Below, piece after piece: positions 26,619 through 35,113 of a DNA stretch of 64,000 nucleotides (position 1 is its first letter; the number at the start of each line of letters is the position of its first letter). The notes beneath the pieces were generated by a model. The model ran no database searches. It was not told the origin of the DNA and worked only from the letters and a program-made list of their open reading frames with translations. Source of the stretch: Rhodobiaceae bacterium (lineage in GTDB: Bacteria > Pseudomonadota > Alphaproteobacteria > Parvibaculales > Parvibaculaceae); NCBI GenBank assembly GCA_003330885.1, contig CP030277.1, positions 62,001 through 126,000 of the forward strand, written 5' to 3'. A program made the position numbers and the translations under genes.

Positions 26619-28355
26619 ATGAGTGATTTTGATCTGATAATTCGGAGCGGTACGGTGCTCGATGGTACGGGCGCCGAAGGCTACCGTGCAGATGTCGCTA
26701 TCAAGTCGGGGTGCGTAGCGGCAGTGGGTCATGTTGAAGGATCTGCAACCGAAGAGATTGATGCATCGGACATGCTGGTGACGCCGGGTTGGGTCGACGT
26801 TCACACCCATTATGATGGTCAGGTGACCTGGGACAGCTTCGTGACGCCGTCCTCCTTGCATGGGGCAACCACTGTTGTAATGGGAAATTGCGGTGTTGGC
26901 TTTGCCCCCGTCCGCAAGCAGGACCACAAGACACTGATTAGTCTGATGGAAGGCGTGGAGGACATTCCAGGGGCTGCCCTTCATGAGGGTCTCAGCTGGA
27001 ACTGGGAAAGTTTCCCGGAATATCTCGATGCCATCGAGGAACGAGCGCATGACATTGATGTGGCCGCGCAGGTTCCTCACGGCGCACTGCGTGTGTATGT
27101 CATGGGCGAACGAGGTGCGGCGCTTGAGAAAGCGACGGTTGAAGATATCGCGGAGATGGCACGCCTCAACAGAGAGGCTGTAGAAGCGGGTGCGCTTGGC
27201 TTTACGACATCGCGAACGATACTGCACAAAACTGCGGAAGGAGCCGCTGTCCCTACCTATGATGCCGCTCGCGAAGAATTGCTGGGCATTGCCGAGGAAA
27301 TGGGAAAATCCGGCGCAGGTGTTTTGCAGCTGGTGAGCGACTTTGCGGACCTTCAGGTTGAGTTTGAAACGCTGACGGAAATGGCCCGTCTTTCACGCCG
27401 GCCTTTGAGCCTCTCTTTGGCGCAGGCAGACGTCATGCCGGGACGCTACAAAGAGCTTCTGGCAAAGCTGGAGGAAGCCAACCGTGCGGGGTTGGAGATG
27501 CGCGGTCAGGTCGCCAACCGTCCGGTTGGCCTGTTGCTGGGCCTGCAGGGATCGGTGCATCCATTTATCACTTACCCGTCTTATCGGGGGATTGCCGAGC
27601 TCCCGCTCGCAGAACGGGTGGCGAAGATGCGCGAGCCTGGCTTCCGGGACAGGCTTCTCTCAGAGAAACCACAGAAGGGCAATGTGTTCGCAAACCATAT
27701 TGCCAGCTCCTACGACAAGATGTTTCAGTTGGGCGATCCACCAAACTATGAGCCGGAACCTTCAACGAGCGTTGCAGCTGTGGCGGCGCGAGAGGGCAAA
27801 CAGCCAGATGAGCTAGCCTACGAGATTCTGCTTCAGAACGAGGGGCGCGAATTCCTCTATTTCCCGTTCCTGAACTATGCGGAATTCTCGCTCGATGCGA
27901 CCAAAGAGATGCTTGAAAGCGACTACACAATTCCCGGCCTCTCTGATGGCGGTGCTCATGTCGGGGCCATCTGCGATGGCAGCTTTCCAACCTACATGCT
28001 GACCCATTGGGCCCGGGATCGAACGCGCGGCGGTCGGTTTGACCTTGCCTGGCTTGTTAAAAGACAGACCCGAGACACCGCAATATCTATGGGTCTGATG
28101 GACCGTGGCCTGATCGCGCCTGGATATAAAGCAGACCTCAACGTCATCGACTTTGAAAAGCTCAGACTTCATCCGCCGCACATGATTTTTGATTTGCCCG
28201 CAAACACCCGCCGCCTTATGCAGCATGCCGATGGCTATGTTGCAACGATCGTCAGTGGTGAGGTGATCCGCCGTGAGGGGAAGGCGACGGGCGCTCTGCC
28301 CGGAAAGCTTGTTCGGGGTGCGCAGGAGCCGCCCTCAAAACTCGCTGCTGAATAG
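26619..28355 (+). CDS. N-acyl-D-amino-acid deacylase-like amidohydrolase
   Basis: A 578-residue metal-dependent amidohydrolase. The [18 protein letters not shown] segment (about 53-70) carries the first metal-binding His pair. [33 protein letters not shown] and the composite-domain ending ([19 protein letters not shown], then [17 protein letters not shown]) match the D-aminoacylase group. It has no signal peptide. A GGAGG-like site precedes ATG 26619, 47 nt after the symporter. D-aminoacylases, dihydropyrimidinases and related cyclic-amide hydrolases are hard to separate by eye; D-aminoacylase-type is the best fit. Confidence 0.87.
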   Translation: MSDFDLIIRSGTVLDGTGAEGYRADVAIKSGCVAAVGHVEGSATEEIDASDMLVTPGWVDVHTHYDGQVTWDSFVTPSSLHGATTVVMGNCGVGFAPVRKQDHKTLISLMEGVEDIPGAALHEGLSWNWESFPEYLDAIEERAHDIDVAAQVPHGALRVYVMGERGAALEKATVEDIAEMARLNREAVEAGALGFTTSRTILHKTAEGAAVPTYDAAREELLGIAEEMGKSGAGVLQLVSDFADLQVEFETLTEMARLSRRPLSLSLAQADVMPGRYKELLAKLEEANRAGLEMRGQVANRPVGLLLGLQGSVHPFITYPSYRGIAELPLAERVAKMREPGFRDRLLSEKPQKGNVFANHIASSYDKMFQLGDPPNYEPEPSTSVAAVAAREGKQPDELAYEILLQNEGREFLYFPFLNYAEFSLDATKEMLESDYTIPGLSDGGAHVGAICDGSFPTYMLTHWARDRTRGGRFDLAWLVKRQTRDTAISMGLMDRGLIAPGYKADLNVIDFEKLRLHPPHMIFDLPANTRRLMQHADGYVATIVSGEVIRREGKATGALPGKLVRGAQEPPSKLAAE

Positions 28356-28357
28356 GC

Positions 28358-29296
28358 TTAGTCAGCCTCAGGCACATCCATCGCAAGTCGAAAGCTGACC
28401 ATGGATTGCCGCGCAACGGGCGAAAGGGAGTAGCGGGTCTGAGGCCGGACAGGCCCCGGCGCATCGGTCCAGGAGTGTCCCCTTAAAGCGAATTCCTGAC
28501 ACGCCGCGTCTGAGAGAGGCGAGCCGTCGGCTGGTAGATCCTCATAGCTGCCCGTCCAGCAATCTGCTGTCCATTCCCATGCATTGCCGATCATGTCGTA
28601 GAGCCCATTGGGGTTCGGTTGGTAGCTGGCGACCGGTGCCGTATAGAGCGCGCCGTCATCGCAGGGTTCCCCGGCCTTGGCGGTCTTGTTCTTTGAGGTG
28701 AGGTCGGGAACATTGCCAAAATTGCAGACGTCATATCGCGTGCCCCAAAAGGGCTCGGACAGGTTTGCCGCGCTCGCAAGATGCCACTCTGCTTCGCTCG
28801 GAAGTCGATATGAGTTGCCATCACGATCAGACGCCCAGGCAATATAGGCGAGCGCATCCTCACGCGATACGCAAACCACAGGATCAGACTCCGTTTGTTC
28901 GAAGCCTGGAGCGCGCCAGTCCGCCGCCTCGTCTTGTGCCCAGCCATATTGTGTATAGGTCCAGCATCCAAGCCGCGTCCGGTGACCGGTTGCTTCGGCA
29001 AATTGAGCGAACTGAGCGCGGGTCACCTGTGTCACAGCCATCATGAAGGGTTCGGCTATTGTGATTTCAACGGCGGGGAGTTCATCTGGACCCATCTGGT
29101 CGCCCTGAACATCTGACCCCATCGTGAAGATCGCGGGCTCAATCCTCTCAAACTGGAGGCAATCTGTGCAGTCCACTTTTTCTTCCAAGAGCGGATCCGC
29201 TGCACTTGCAGGAGCAATAAGGGTTAGTGTGGATGCAAATGCCACGAACAGCGCATAGGTGGCGGATAAACTGATAGGTGGCGTGCTGAACATCAT
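28358..29296 (-). CDS. SUMF1/FGE-fold secreted protein lacking catalytic cysteines
   Basis: A 312-residue protein with a signal peptide (about 1-34, ending APASA) and a formylglycine-generating-enzyme (SUMF1) fold: FTMGSDVQGDQMGPDELPAVEITIAEPFMMAVTQVTRAQFAQF, YRLPSEAEWHLAS, GLYDMIGNAWEWTADCW and FRLAMD are all family hallmarks. True FGEs have two redox cysteines in R-G-G-S-x-x-C...Y-C-x-R-Y-R; here the segment reads LRGHSWTDAPGPVRPQTRYSLSP, with no Cys. It is therefore unlikely to convert the sulfatase Cys. Other SUMF1 proteins are binding proteins or have different oxidase roles. Its stop nearly meets the convergent amidohydrolase. Confidence 0.85.
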   Translation of the reverse strand: MMFSTPPISLSATYALFVAFASTLTLIAPASAADPLLEEKVDCTDCLQFERIEPAIFTMGSDVQGDQMGPDELPAVEITIAEPFMMAVTQVTRAQFAQFAEATGHRTRLGCWTYTQYGWAQDEAADWRAPGFEQTESDPVVCVSREDALAYIAWASDRDGNSYRLPSEAEWHLASAANLSEPFWGTRYDVCNFGNVPDLTSKNKTAKAGEPCDDGALYTAPVASYQPNPNGLYDMIGNAWEWTADCWTGSYEDLPADGSPLSDAACQEFALRGHSWTDAPGPVRPQTRYSLSPVARQSMVSFRLAMDVPEAD

Positions 29297-29443
29297 GCGC
29301 AAGTCTTTCCCGAAGACTGACATGTGTCAATTCGCAGAACTGAAAAGTGACCGACACTTGAAAAAGTACGATGACCGGTTTTGGAGGGTGGCCAATAGAC
29401 GCTCTCTTTTTAGGACTATGAGATAAGCCTGAGGAGGCAGACG

Positions 29444-29854
29444 ATGGCAACCGCAACCCCCAAGCGAAAAACGGCAAAGAAGAAGGCCGCTAAACGCCCA
29501 GCCACCAAAAGAAAGGTAGCAAAAAAGGCACCGAGCAAGAAAAGGCCTGCAGCCAAATCCGCGACATCTAACAAACGAGCCACACATCAGACGAAGCTCG
29601 ATCAGCAAATAAAGGTGATTTCCAAAGAAATTGATCGGGTTGAACGCGAAGGAAAGAAGGTTCTGAAGGACGCGCAGACCCGGTATGACAAGACGGTCAA
29701 GCAGTTGCATGCTGAACGCGCCCGCCTGGAGAAACAGGTTGGCACGCTCGCGACGAAAAGTGAGCTTGCCTATGACGATGTGCGTAAGGGGATAGAAGCG
29801 GCCTATCGCGATCTCTCCAAAGCCGTAAAACAGGCCTACAAGCACTTTTCCTGA
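29444..29854 (+). CDS. histone H1-like Lys/Ala-rich protein
   Basis: A 136-residue basic protein in two parts. Residues 1-50 are a disordered Lys/Ala/Pro tail (repeats like KKKAAKRPATKRK and KKAPSKKRPAAK) resembling histone H1 and bacterial H1-like tails. Residues 50-136 are a charged helical, probably coiled-coil, stretch (QIKVISKEIDRVEREGKKVLKDAQTRYDKTV) with no helix breaker. A GAGGAG site precedes ATG 29444 and a strong terminator follows, so it is monocistronic. It may bind DNA or RNA, or organise the nucleoid. This is inference from composition, and I know no closer family. Confidence 0.75.
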   Translation: MATATPKRKTAKKKAAKRPATKRKVAKKAPSKKRPAAKSATSNKRATHQTKLDQQIKVISKEIDRVEREGKKVLKDAQTRYDKTVKQLHAERARLEKQVGTLATKSELAYDDVRKGIEAAYRDLSKAVKQAYKHFS

Positions 29855-29882
29855 TATCGCTTGAACAGTTGCCGAACAGTTA

Positions 29883-29913
29883 GGGCGCTCCTGGAGGGAG
29901 CGCCCTTTCTTTT
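29883..29913 (+). terminator. Rho-independent terminator of the H1-like gene
   Basis: GGGCGCTCC (29883-29891) and GGAGCGCCC (29897-29905) form a perfect 9-bp stem with a 5-nt loop, followed by TTTCTTTT. It lies 29 nt after the stop of the histone H1-like gene. Confidence 0.93.
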
Positions 29914-30004
29914 GGCACGAGTAGTGCAATATCCCTTGCTGTCGCGTGGCCTTCACGCTTTACTCCCGCCATCGAAATTCAAAAGCGTTGACGGAGAGAC
30001 AATT

Positions 30005-30943
30005 ATGAACCGCGTTTGCGAACATCTAGGCTCGAAATACCCTATCGTGCAGGCCCCTATGGGCTGGATTGCGCGCTCACAACTGGCATCAGCCGTATGC
30101 GAAGCCGGTGGCATGGGCATCATCGAAACCTCTTCTGGGGAGACTGAGGCCTGTCAGGCGGAAATCCGCAAAATGCAGGAAATCACTGACAAACCCTTTG
30201 GTGTGAACCTGCCGATCATGTTTCTGCGGGAGAAGGCGATCCTCGACTTTGTTTGTGAGAGCGGTGTGAAACTCGTCACTACGTCTGCAGGCAGCCCAAA
30301 GAAATTTATTGGTCCGCTCAAAGAAGCAGGCATCACGGTGTACCACGCAGTACCCACGGTCGAAGCGGCGGTCAAGTGCGCGGAAGCAGGCGTTGACGGT
30401 CTGGTTGTTGAGGGTGCCGAAGGCGGCGGTTTCAAAAATCCGGAGGAAGTGTCCACGCTGGTTCTGCTGCAGGCCATCCGCGCGAAGGTCGATATTCCAT
30501 TGATCGCAGCTGGCGGTATCACAGACGGCAAGGGCATGGTGGCGGCCTTCGCTCTTGGCGCAGAGGGTGTGCAGATGGGGACTCGCTTTGTGAGCGCTGC
30601 TGAAAGTCCGGTTCATGCAAACTACAAAAATGCGATCATTGAAGCGAACGAAGCCGGGACCTGGGTTCTGAACAAAAAAGCCTCGCCCTGCATCCGTGCG
30701 TTGAAGACAGAACGCACCGCGAAAATTCATGAAGACGGTCTGATGCCCGCAGATACGTTTGCGAACATTCTCGATCTCTATTTCGGGGGTGACATGGAAG
30801 CAAGCGTAGGCTTGGCGGGTCAGTCCGTTGGGCTCATCGATGAAGTCAAGTCGGTGAAACAGATTATTGAAGAAACAGTGACTGAGTTTTTCGAGATCAC
30901 AAGCCGCATGGGCGCATGCGCAGACAATAAGAACTTCGGCTGA
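30005..30943 (+). CDS. nitronate monooxygenase (2-nitropropane dioxygenase family)
   Basis: A 312-residue FMN-dependent TIM-barrel enzyme that oxidises nitronates to carbonyls and nitrite, or a related flavoprotein. IVQAPMGWIARSQLASAVCEAGGMGIIE (about 14-41) begins the barrel. VVEGAEGGGFKNPEEV and IAAGGITDGKGMVAAFALGAEGVQMGTRFV carry the FMN-phosphate motif. The start is ATG 30005, preceded by GGAGAG; the open frame further upstream overlaps the terminator region. The nearby GH1 gene begins 25 nt downstream and may be cotranscribed. The FabK-like enoyl reductase is the main alternative for this fold, but the C-terminal parts suggest NMO. Confidence 0.88.
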   Translation: MNRVCEHLGSKYPIVQAPMGWIARSQLASAVCEAGGMGIIETSSGETEACQAEIRKMQEITDKPFGVNLPIMFLREKAILDFVCESGVKLVTTSAGSPKKFIGPLKEAGITVYHAVPTVEAAVKCAEAGVDGLVVEGAEGGGFKNPEEVSTLVLLQAIRAKVDIPLIAAGGITDGKGMVAAFALGAEGVQMGTRFVSAAESPVHANYKNAIIEANEAGTWVLNKKASPCIRALKTERTAKIHEDGLMPADTFANILDLYFGGDMEASVGLAGQSVGLIDEVKSVKQIIEETVTEFFEITSRMGACADNKNFG

Positions 30944-30967
30944 CGTCGTAGACCCGGGGAGGGGCAG

Positions 30968-32188
30968 ATGACCAAGTTTCCAGAAGGCTTTATCTGGGGC
31001 ACCGCGACCGCGGCACATCAGGTTGAAGGAAACAACACCTCCAACGACTTCTGGTTGATGGAGCACACCGAGCCGACAATGTTCAAAGAGCCGTCGGGAG
31101 ATGCCTGTGATCAATTCCATCTCTACGAGCAGGATGTGCGACTTCTAAAAGAGCTTGGTTTCAACGCTTATCGTTTTTCTGTTGAGTGGGCGCGGGTGGA
31201 ACCTGAAAAGGGCGAGATTTCGAACGCGGCTCTTGAGCATTATCGGCGCATGACCGCGTTTGTGAGAGAGCAAGGGCTTACGCCCATTGTGACGCTTCAC
31301 CACTTCACATCGCCTCTATGGTTTGCGCGCGAAGGTGGTTTTGCCTCAGAAGACGGGCCGGCCCATTTCGCAAACTATGCGGGCATCATGGCGGATGTGT
31401 TGGGGGACAATTGGGGGCAGGTCTGCACCATCAATGAAATCAACATTCCCATGCGCTTCTTTCATGACGGAATGCTGGGTGATCAATCACGTCTCGCGCC
31501 GTTTCTTGAAGCAGCGCAGAAGCGCTGCGGGTCAGATGCTTTCTCTTCGTTCTTCATTGGCGATATTGCAGGTGCTGCAGAAGGCATGAAAAAGGGGCAC
31601 CGTCTCGCGGTTGACGCAATTCGTGCGAGAGCGCCGGAAACCCCAGTGGGCGTTACCCTTGCCATTCAGGACGAACAGGCGATTGAGGGCGGTGAAGCAT
31701 TGCGGGATGCGGCCCGCGCTCGCTGCATTGATGCGTTTCTCGACATCACCAAGGGCGATGATTTTGTCGGCGTTCAGACTTACTCCCGATCCATCTATGG
31801 GCCGGACGGGAAGCTCAAGGTGCCCGACGAAGTCGAGACCACACAGATGGGGTATGAGTTTTATCCAGAAGCGCTCGAAGCAACCATTCGCTACACGGCC
31901 AACTATACCGGTCTGCCAATCATCGTGACTGAGAGCGGCATTGGGACTGAAGATGACAGCAGGCGTCGCGCCTATGTGGAGACTGCGCTCCGAGGTGTCC
32001 AGAACTGCCTCGCCGACGGCATCGATGTCCAAGGCTATTGCTACTGGTCCATGCTCGATAATTTCGAATGGATGTTGGGCTATAAGCCAACCTTCGGTCT
32101 GATCGCTGTTGACCGCATCACCCAGACACGGACCGTGAAGCCGAGTGCTCAATGGTTGGGCGCGATTGCAAAAGCCAATGCGATTTAG
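30968..32188 (+). CDS. glycoside hydrolase family 1 (beta-glucosidase/beta-galactosidase type)
   Basis: A 406-residue GH1 protein, shorter than the usual 440-480. The N-terminal signature FPEGFIWGTATAAHQVEGNN is clear. The acid/base Glu sits in TINEINIPM, where the family usually has T-x-N-E-P, and the nucleophile is in IIVTESGIGTED where I/V-T-E-N-G is usual. YCYWSMLDNFEWMLGYKPTFGLIAVD is standard. It lacks a signal peptide and acts in the cytoplasm. The altered motif neighbours (Pro to Ile, Asn to Ser) could change substrate choice. A GGGGAGGGG site precedes ATG 30968. Confidence 0.92.
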   Translation: MTKFPEGFIWGTATAAHQVEGNNTSNDFWLMEHTEPTMFKEPSGDACDQFHLYEQDVRLLKELGFNAYRFSVEWARVEPEKGEISNAALEHYRRMTAFVREQGLTPIVTLHHFTSPLWFAREGGFASEDGPAHFANYAGIMADVLGDNWGQVCTINEINIPMRFFHDGMLGDQSRLAPFLEAAQKRCGSDAFSSFFIGDIAGAAEGMKKGHRLAVDAIRARAPETPVGVTLAIQDEQAIEGGEALRDAARARCIDAFLDITKGDDFVGVQTYSRSIYGPDGKLKVPDEVETTQMGYEFYPEALEATIRYTANYTGLPIIVTESGIGTEDDSRRRAYVETALRGVQNCLADGIDVQGYCYWSMLDNFEWMLGYKPTFGLIAVDRITQTRTVKPSAQWLGAIAKANAI

Positions 32189-32450
32189 AAACTAAAAGCG
32201 CGTGCCATTGACTCGAGGAGGAGGGTCGAGCCAGGGCACGCGCTTGATGGCTCCTGTAGGCCTGCGAACGCACAGGAGCCGTGCGGGGGACCACCTCCCC
32301 GCAATTGGTCTAAGCGTTTTCAGGGTGAGGACAACGCCGCCACCGGTCTGAGGTTAGGACGAACGTGGATCCGGTTATCCGTCCGAAAACGCGACAAAAC
32401 AAGGTGACTAGAGCCCGGTTTTGAGACACTCAAAACCGAGACGGCTCTAG
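32189..32450 (-). ncRNA. candidate structured RNA with an anti-SD loop
   Basis: A run of stem-loops fills the 258-nt gap after the GH1 stop. Perfect pairings: 32196-32206 with 32235-32245 (11 bp), with an inner CTCGA/TCGAG stem and loop at 32217-32225; 32249-32257 with 32272-32280 (9 bp); 32282-32288 with 32297-32303 (7 bp); and 32408-32425 with 32429-32450 (18 bp, one 4-nt bulge). On the minus strand the apical loop reads CCCTCCTCC, like the 16S anti-Shine-Dalgarno end. The same hairpin is followed by TTTTAGTTT on that strand, so it could be the terminator of a small RNA or of a 3' UTR of the gene at 32447. The RNA call is inference; the pairings are directly seen. Confidence 0.5.
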
Positions 32451-32947
32451 TGAAGAAGCGGCATGCCATTCGTCCAGTTATGTTGGTGAACACTGAATAC
32501 CGGCTGTAATTGGACACCGGCCGAACTAAGAGCCAGGGCCAGATGTTGTCCCGACCGGAGCGCGGCATCTGAAAGGTTTGCGGGTACTGCTCCTTCTCCC
32601 ATAACCGAGGATTGAAACTGATCGACCAGGGTGAGAACACGGGCTTCGTCGGCCTGCAAAGACCGCCATTTGAAACATGGGGACCCAAGCGGTCGCCCGA
32701 ATTGCGCTTCAAGGTCTGTTAGAAAATCGAGAAAGCATGGCAACGCTTCTGGTGCATCAATCGCCGCAAATGCAGCTTCAAGCCTGATCCGGCCGCATCC
32801 GCCCTCTGACCCCTTGCGAGACGCTCGCGTCGCCCAAACCACAAATTGCTCCGCAAAGCTCAGTGTCGAAAGGTCGGTGCCTGGCTGGTACCGCGCTGGC
32901 GTGTGTTGCCCGCCGTCCGGTCGGGGAGAGAACTCCAGCACTTTCAT
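32447..32947 (-). CDS. hypothetical protein
   Basis: A 166-residue soluble protein without recognisable motif, signal or membrane segment. Composition is mixed, with aromatic-rich patches. AAGGAG lies 9 nt before ATG 32947, so translation is plausible, and the reading frame is clean on the strand opposite to GH1. The stop codon sits inside the 3' arm of the 18-bp stem of the structured region. RraA lies about 100 nt upstream on the same strand. No function proposed. Confidence 0.6.
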   Translation of the reverse strand: MKVLEFSPRPDGGQHTPARYQPGTDLSTLSFAEQFVVWATRASRKGSEGGCGRIRLEAAFAAIDAPEALPCFLDFLTDLEAQFGRPLGSPCFKWRSLQADEARVLTLVDQFQSSVMGEGAVPANLSDAALRSGQHLALALSSAGVQLQPVFSVHQHNWTNGMPLLH

Positions 32948-33046
32948 CTGTATGGCTCCTTGAGATCATGTTGTTCCATCTTAATAATGAAAGTAATAAT
33001 GAATCGCAAGAAGAAAATGCAGAAAAATGGGGGGGCTATCCGTGAG

Positions 33047-33532
33047 CTAAGTGAGCGCGGTCTGCGAGACAATCACGCCGTCCCGATCAGCATAGAGCCA
33101 AGCGCCGGGGGCGAAGGTGACGCCACCAAAGGTAACGGGCAGATCGATATCACCGAGACCCTTTTTGATGCTTCTGCGGGGATGGTGACCAATGGCCTTG
33201 ATGCCAACCTTCTCGGCTGCAAGCTCATCTCTGTCACGGACACAGCCAAAGACCAGGACGCCGGCCCAGCCGTTTGATGCCGCAAGCTGCGCGAGATTGC
33301 CGCCAAACAGCGCACAGCGCAAAGAACCACCACCGTCGACCACAAGCACGCGCCCGTCGCCCGGGCCTTCGACGGCTGAGCGGACAAGCGCATTGTCTTC
33401 AAAAACTTTGAGCGTGGTGATGGGCCCATGAAAGGTCAGTTGCCCTCCATAATCGAAGAAGATCGGATCGACGTGGGCAATACTGTCCGCGTGCGCATCG
33501 CTCAGGTCGGTCGTCGCCAAAGATGTAGACAT
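33047..33532 (-). CDS. rraA: RraA family protein (RNase E inhibitor or 4-hydroxy-4-methyl-2-oxoglutarate aldolase type)
   Basis: Starting at ATG 33532, preceded by GGAGG, it is 161 residues, the usual length of RraA. It shows ATTDLSDAH at the start, GRVLVVDGGGSLRCALFGGNLAQLAASNGWAGVLVFGCVRDRDEL (about 65-109) with the G-x-x-R-D metal and substrate site, and FGGVTFAPGAWLYADRDGVIVS at the end. E. coli RraA inhibits RNase E; other members are aldolases for oxo acids. Sequence cannot separate these by eye. An in-frame extension to 33643 is open but has no ribosome site. Confidence 0.85.
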   Translation of the reverse strand: MSTSLATTDLSDAHADSIAHVDPIFFDYGGQLTFHGPITTLKVFEDNALVRSAVEGPGDGRVLVVDGGGSLRCALFGGNLAQLAASNGWAGVLVFGCVRDRDELAAEKVGIKAIGHHPRRSIKKGLGDIDLPVTFGGVTFAPGAWLYADRDGVIVSQTALT

Positions 33533-33695
33533 GGAAGCCTCCGTAACGTGTTTCACATTCCTATAGCGCGAGGGTGGATGAGCGCCAAGAGCAAGCATCG
33601 AAATAGCTACATCCTTTGATGTAATGCGGTACCTTACGGGCAATCACGACCTGGTCGGCTGTTGAGAAACAACACGCAATATCCTTGGGGGGAAA

Positions 33696-35063
33696 ATGAC
33701 AGACGCAACATTGGCGACGAGCGGAACAAAGAAGCTTGGCGTGGGGGCCTATGTCGGTTACGGCGTCGGGGATCTTGCGGTCAATCTCTTCTTCCAGTCG
33801 GCATTGATTTTCTTGCTCTTCTTTTACACCGACGTGTTTGGTATCTCGCCGGCGGCGGCAGCATCGATATTTCTTGTCGCGAGGGTGGTGGACGCCATTA
33901 CTGACCCAATGATGGGCATGATCGCGGACCGGACGCGGACCAGATGGGGAAAGTTTAGACCGTACCTGTTGATTGGAGGTCCGCCGCTGGCTCTTATTGC
34001 GGTTGCCACCTTCTCAGCGCCTGATCTAGGTGACAGCGGGAAGATCGTCTACGCATATGTGACCTACATACTGTTTGGCATTGCCTACACGGTCGTGAGC
34101 ATTCCCTATTCGGGCTTAACCGCCGTGATCACCGATGACGGGCAGGAACGGACAATTCTCTCAGCGTACCGCATGGCATTTGCAATGGTCGGAGGTCTGA
34201 TCGTGTCTGCTGCAACATGGCCATTGGTTGAGGCTTTTGGCGGCGGCGTCATCGGGTATCAAATGACCATCGGCATCTATGGTATTGCCGCCATTCTGTT
34301 ACTGGCCATTACCTTTGCGACAACGACAGAAACCGAAGTCTCCAATTTGGCGAAGCCGCCGACCATCGCCGAAAGTATTGGCGCTCTCTCCGGCAATCTG
34401 CCGCTCTGGTTGATTATCATTGCGTTTTGGATGGGTATGATGGCTTTCACCATCCGCTCGTCTGCGATTATCTACTATTTTGTCTACAATCTCGGGCGGG
34501 AAGATCTCATCGCGTTCTACATGCCGTCGCTGGCTGCAGCCCATCTTCTCGGCGTGATTGTGACACCGTGGATAGCGAAGCGTATCGGGAAGAAAGGAAC
34601 CTATTTCTGGGGTTCAGTCATGGGGATCCTGTCGGGTTTGGCCCTTTACATAACGCCTTATGATGCGATCCCAGCCATTTTCGCAATTTCTATCCTCGGC
34701 GGCTTTTTCTTTGCAGCGCCCACAGTGATGGGGTGGTCCATGCTGCCCGATACAATTGAGTATGCGGAATGGAAACAGGGTGTGCGGGCTGATGGCGCGA
34801 TTTATGCCGCTGCAAGCTTTTTTCAAAAACTCGCCATGGCGATTGGTGGGGCCATGGCGGGGCTCATTCTCAGCATGACTGGTTATGTGGCGAACCAGGC
34901 CCAAACGCCCGAAGCGCTGAATGGTATTCTCTTTATGGTGGCGCTTGGCCCTGTGATTGCTATGGCCATCGGCATCTTCGCCATCTGGTTCTACCAGCTG
35001 GATGATGAGACCCATGCGACCATCCGCGCCGAACTGGATGAACGGCGCTCATCTGCGCGTTGA
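33696..35063 (+). CDS. GPH-family (MelB-like) cation:sugar symporter
   Basis: A 455-residue, 12-helix symporter. The MelB signature lies near residues 60-90: ARVVDAITDPMMGMIADRTRTRWGKFRPYLL, with the conserved D-x-x-x-D-P and the R-W-G-x-x-R-P loop. Later GWSMLPDTIEYAEWKQGVRADGAIYA (about 350-370) is typical of XynB/UidB/MelB-type permeases, and the family uses Na+ or H+. A GGGGGG site precedes ATG 33696. With GH1, GH4 and GH42 in the window, uptake of a beta- or alpha-glycoside is the best guess. Confidence 0.9.
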   Translation: MTDATLATSGTKKLGVGAYVGYGVGDLAVNLFFQSALIFLLFFYTDVFGISPAAAASIFLVARVVDAITDPMMGMIADRTRTRWGKFRPYLLIGGPPLALIAVATFSAPDLGDSGKIVYAYVTYILFGIAYTVVSIPYSGLTAVITDDGQERTILSAYRMAFAMVGGLIVSAATWPLVEAFGGGVIGYQMTIGIYGIAAILLLAITFATTTETEVSNLAKPPTIAESIGALSGNLPLWLIIIAFWMGMMAFTIRSSAIIYYFVYNLGREDLIAFYMPSLAAAHLLGVIVTPWIAKRIGKKGTYFWGSVMGILSGLALYITPYDAIPAIFAISILGGFFFAAPTVMGWSMLPDTIEYAEWKQGVRADGAIYAAASFFQKLAMAIGGAMAGLILSMTGYVANQAQTPEALNGILFMVALGPVIAMAIGIFAIWFYQLDDETHATIRAELDERRSSAR

Positions 35064-35113
35064 TCCAGTTTGCGTAAATCTGTCAAAGATGATAATGAAA
35101 ATTAATCGCAAAA

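Noticed and set aside
30089-31120. Long minus-strand frame opposite nitronate monooxygenase
   Set aside because: It is antisense to two clear enzyme genes and shows no domain features.
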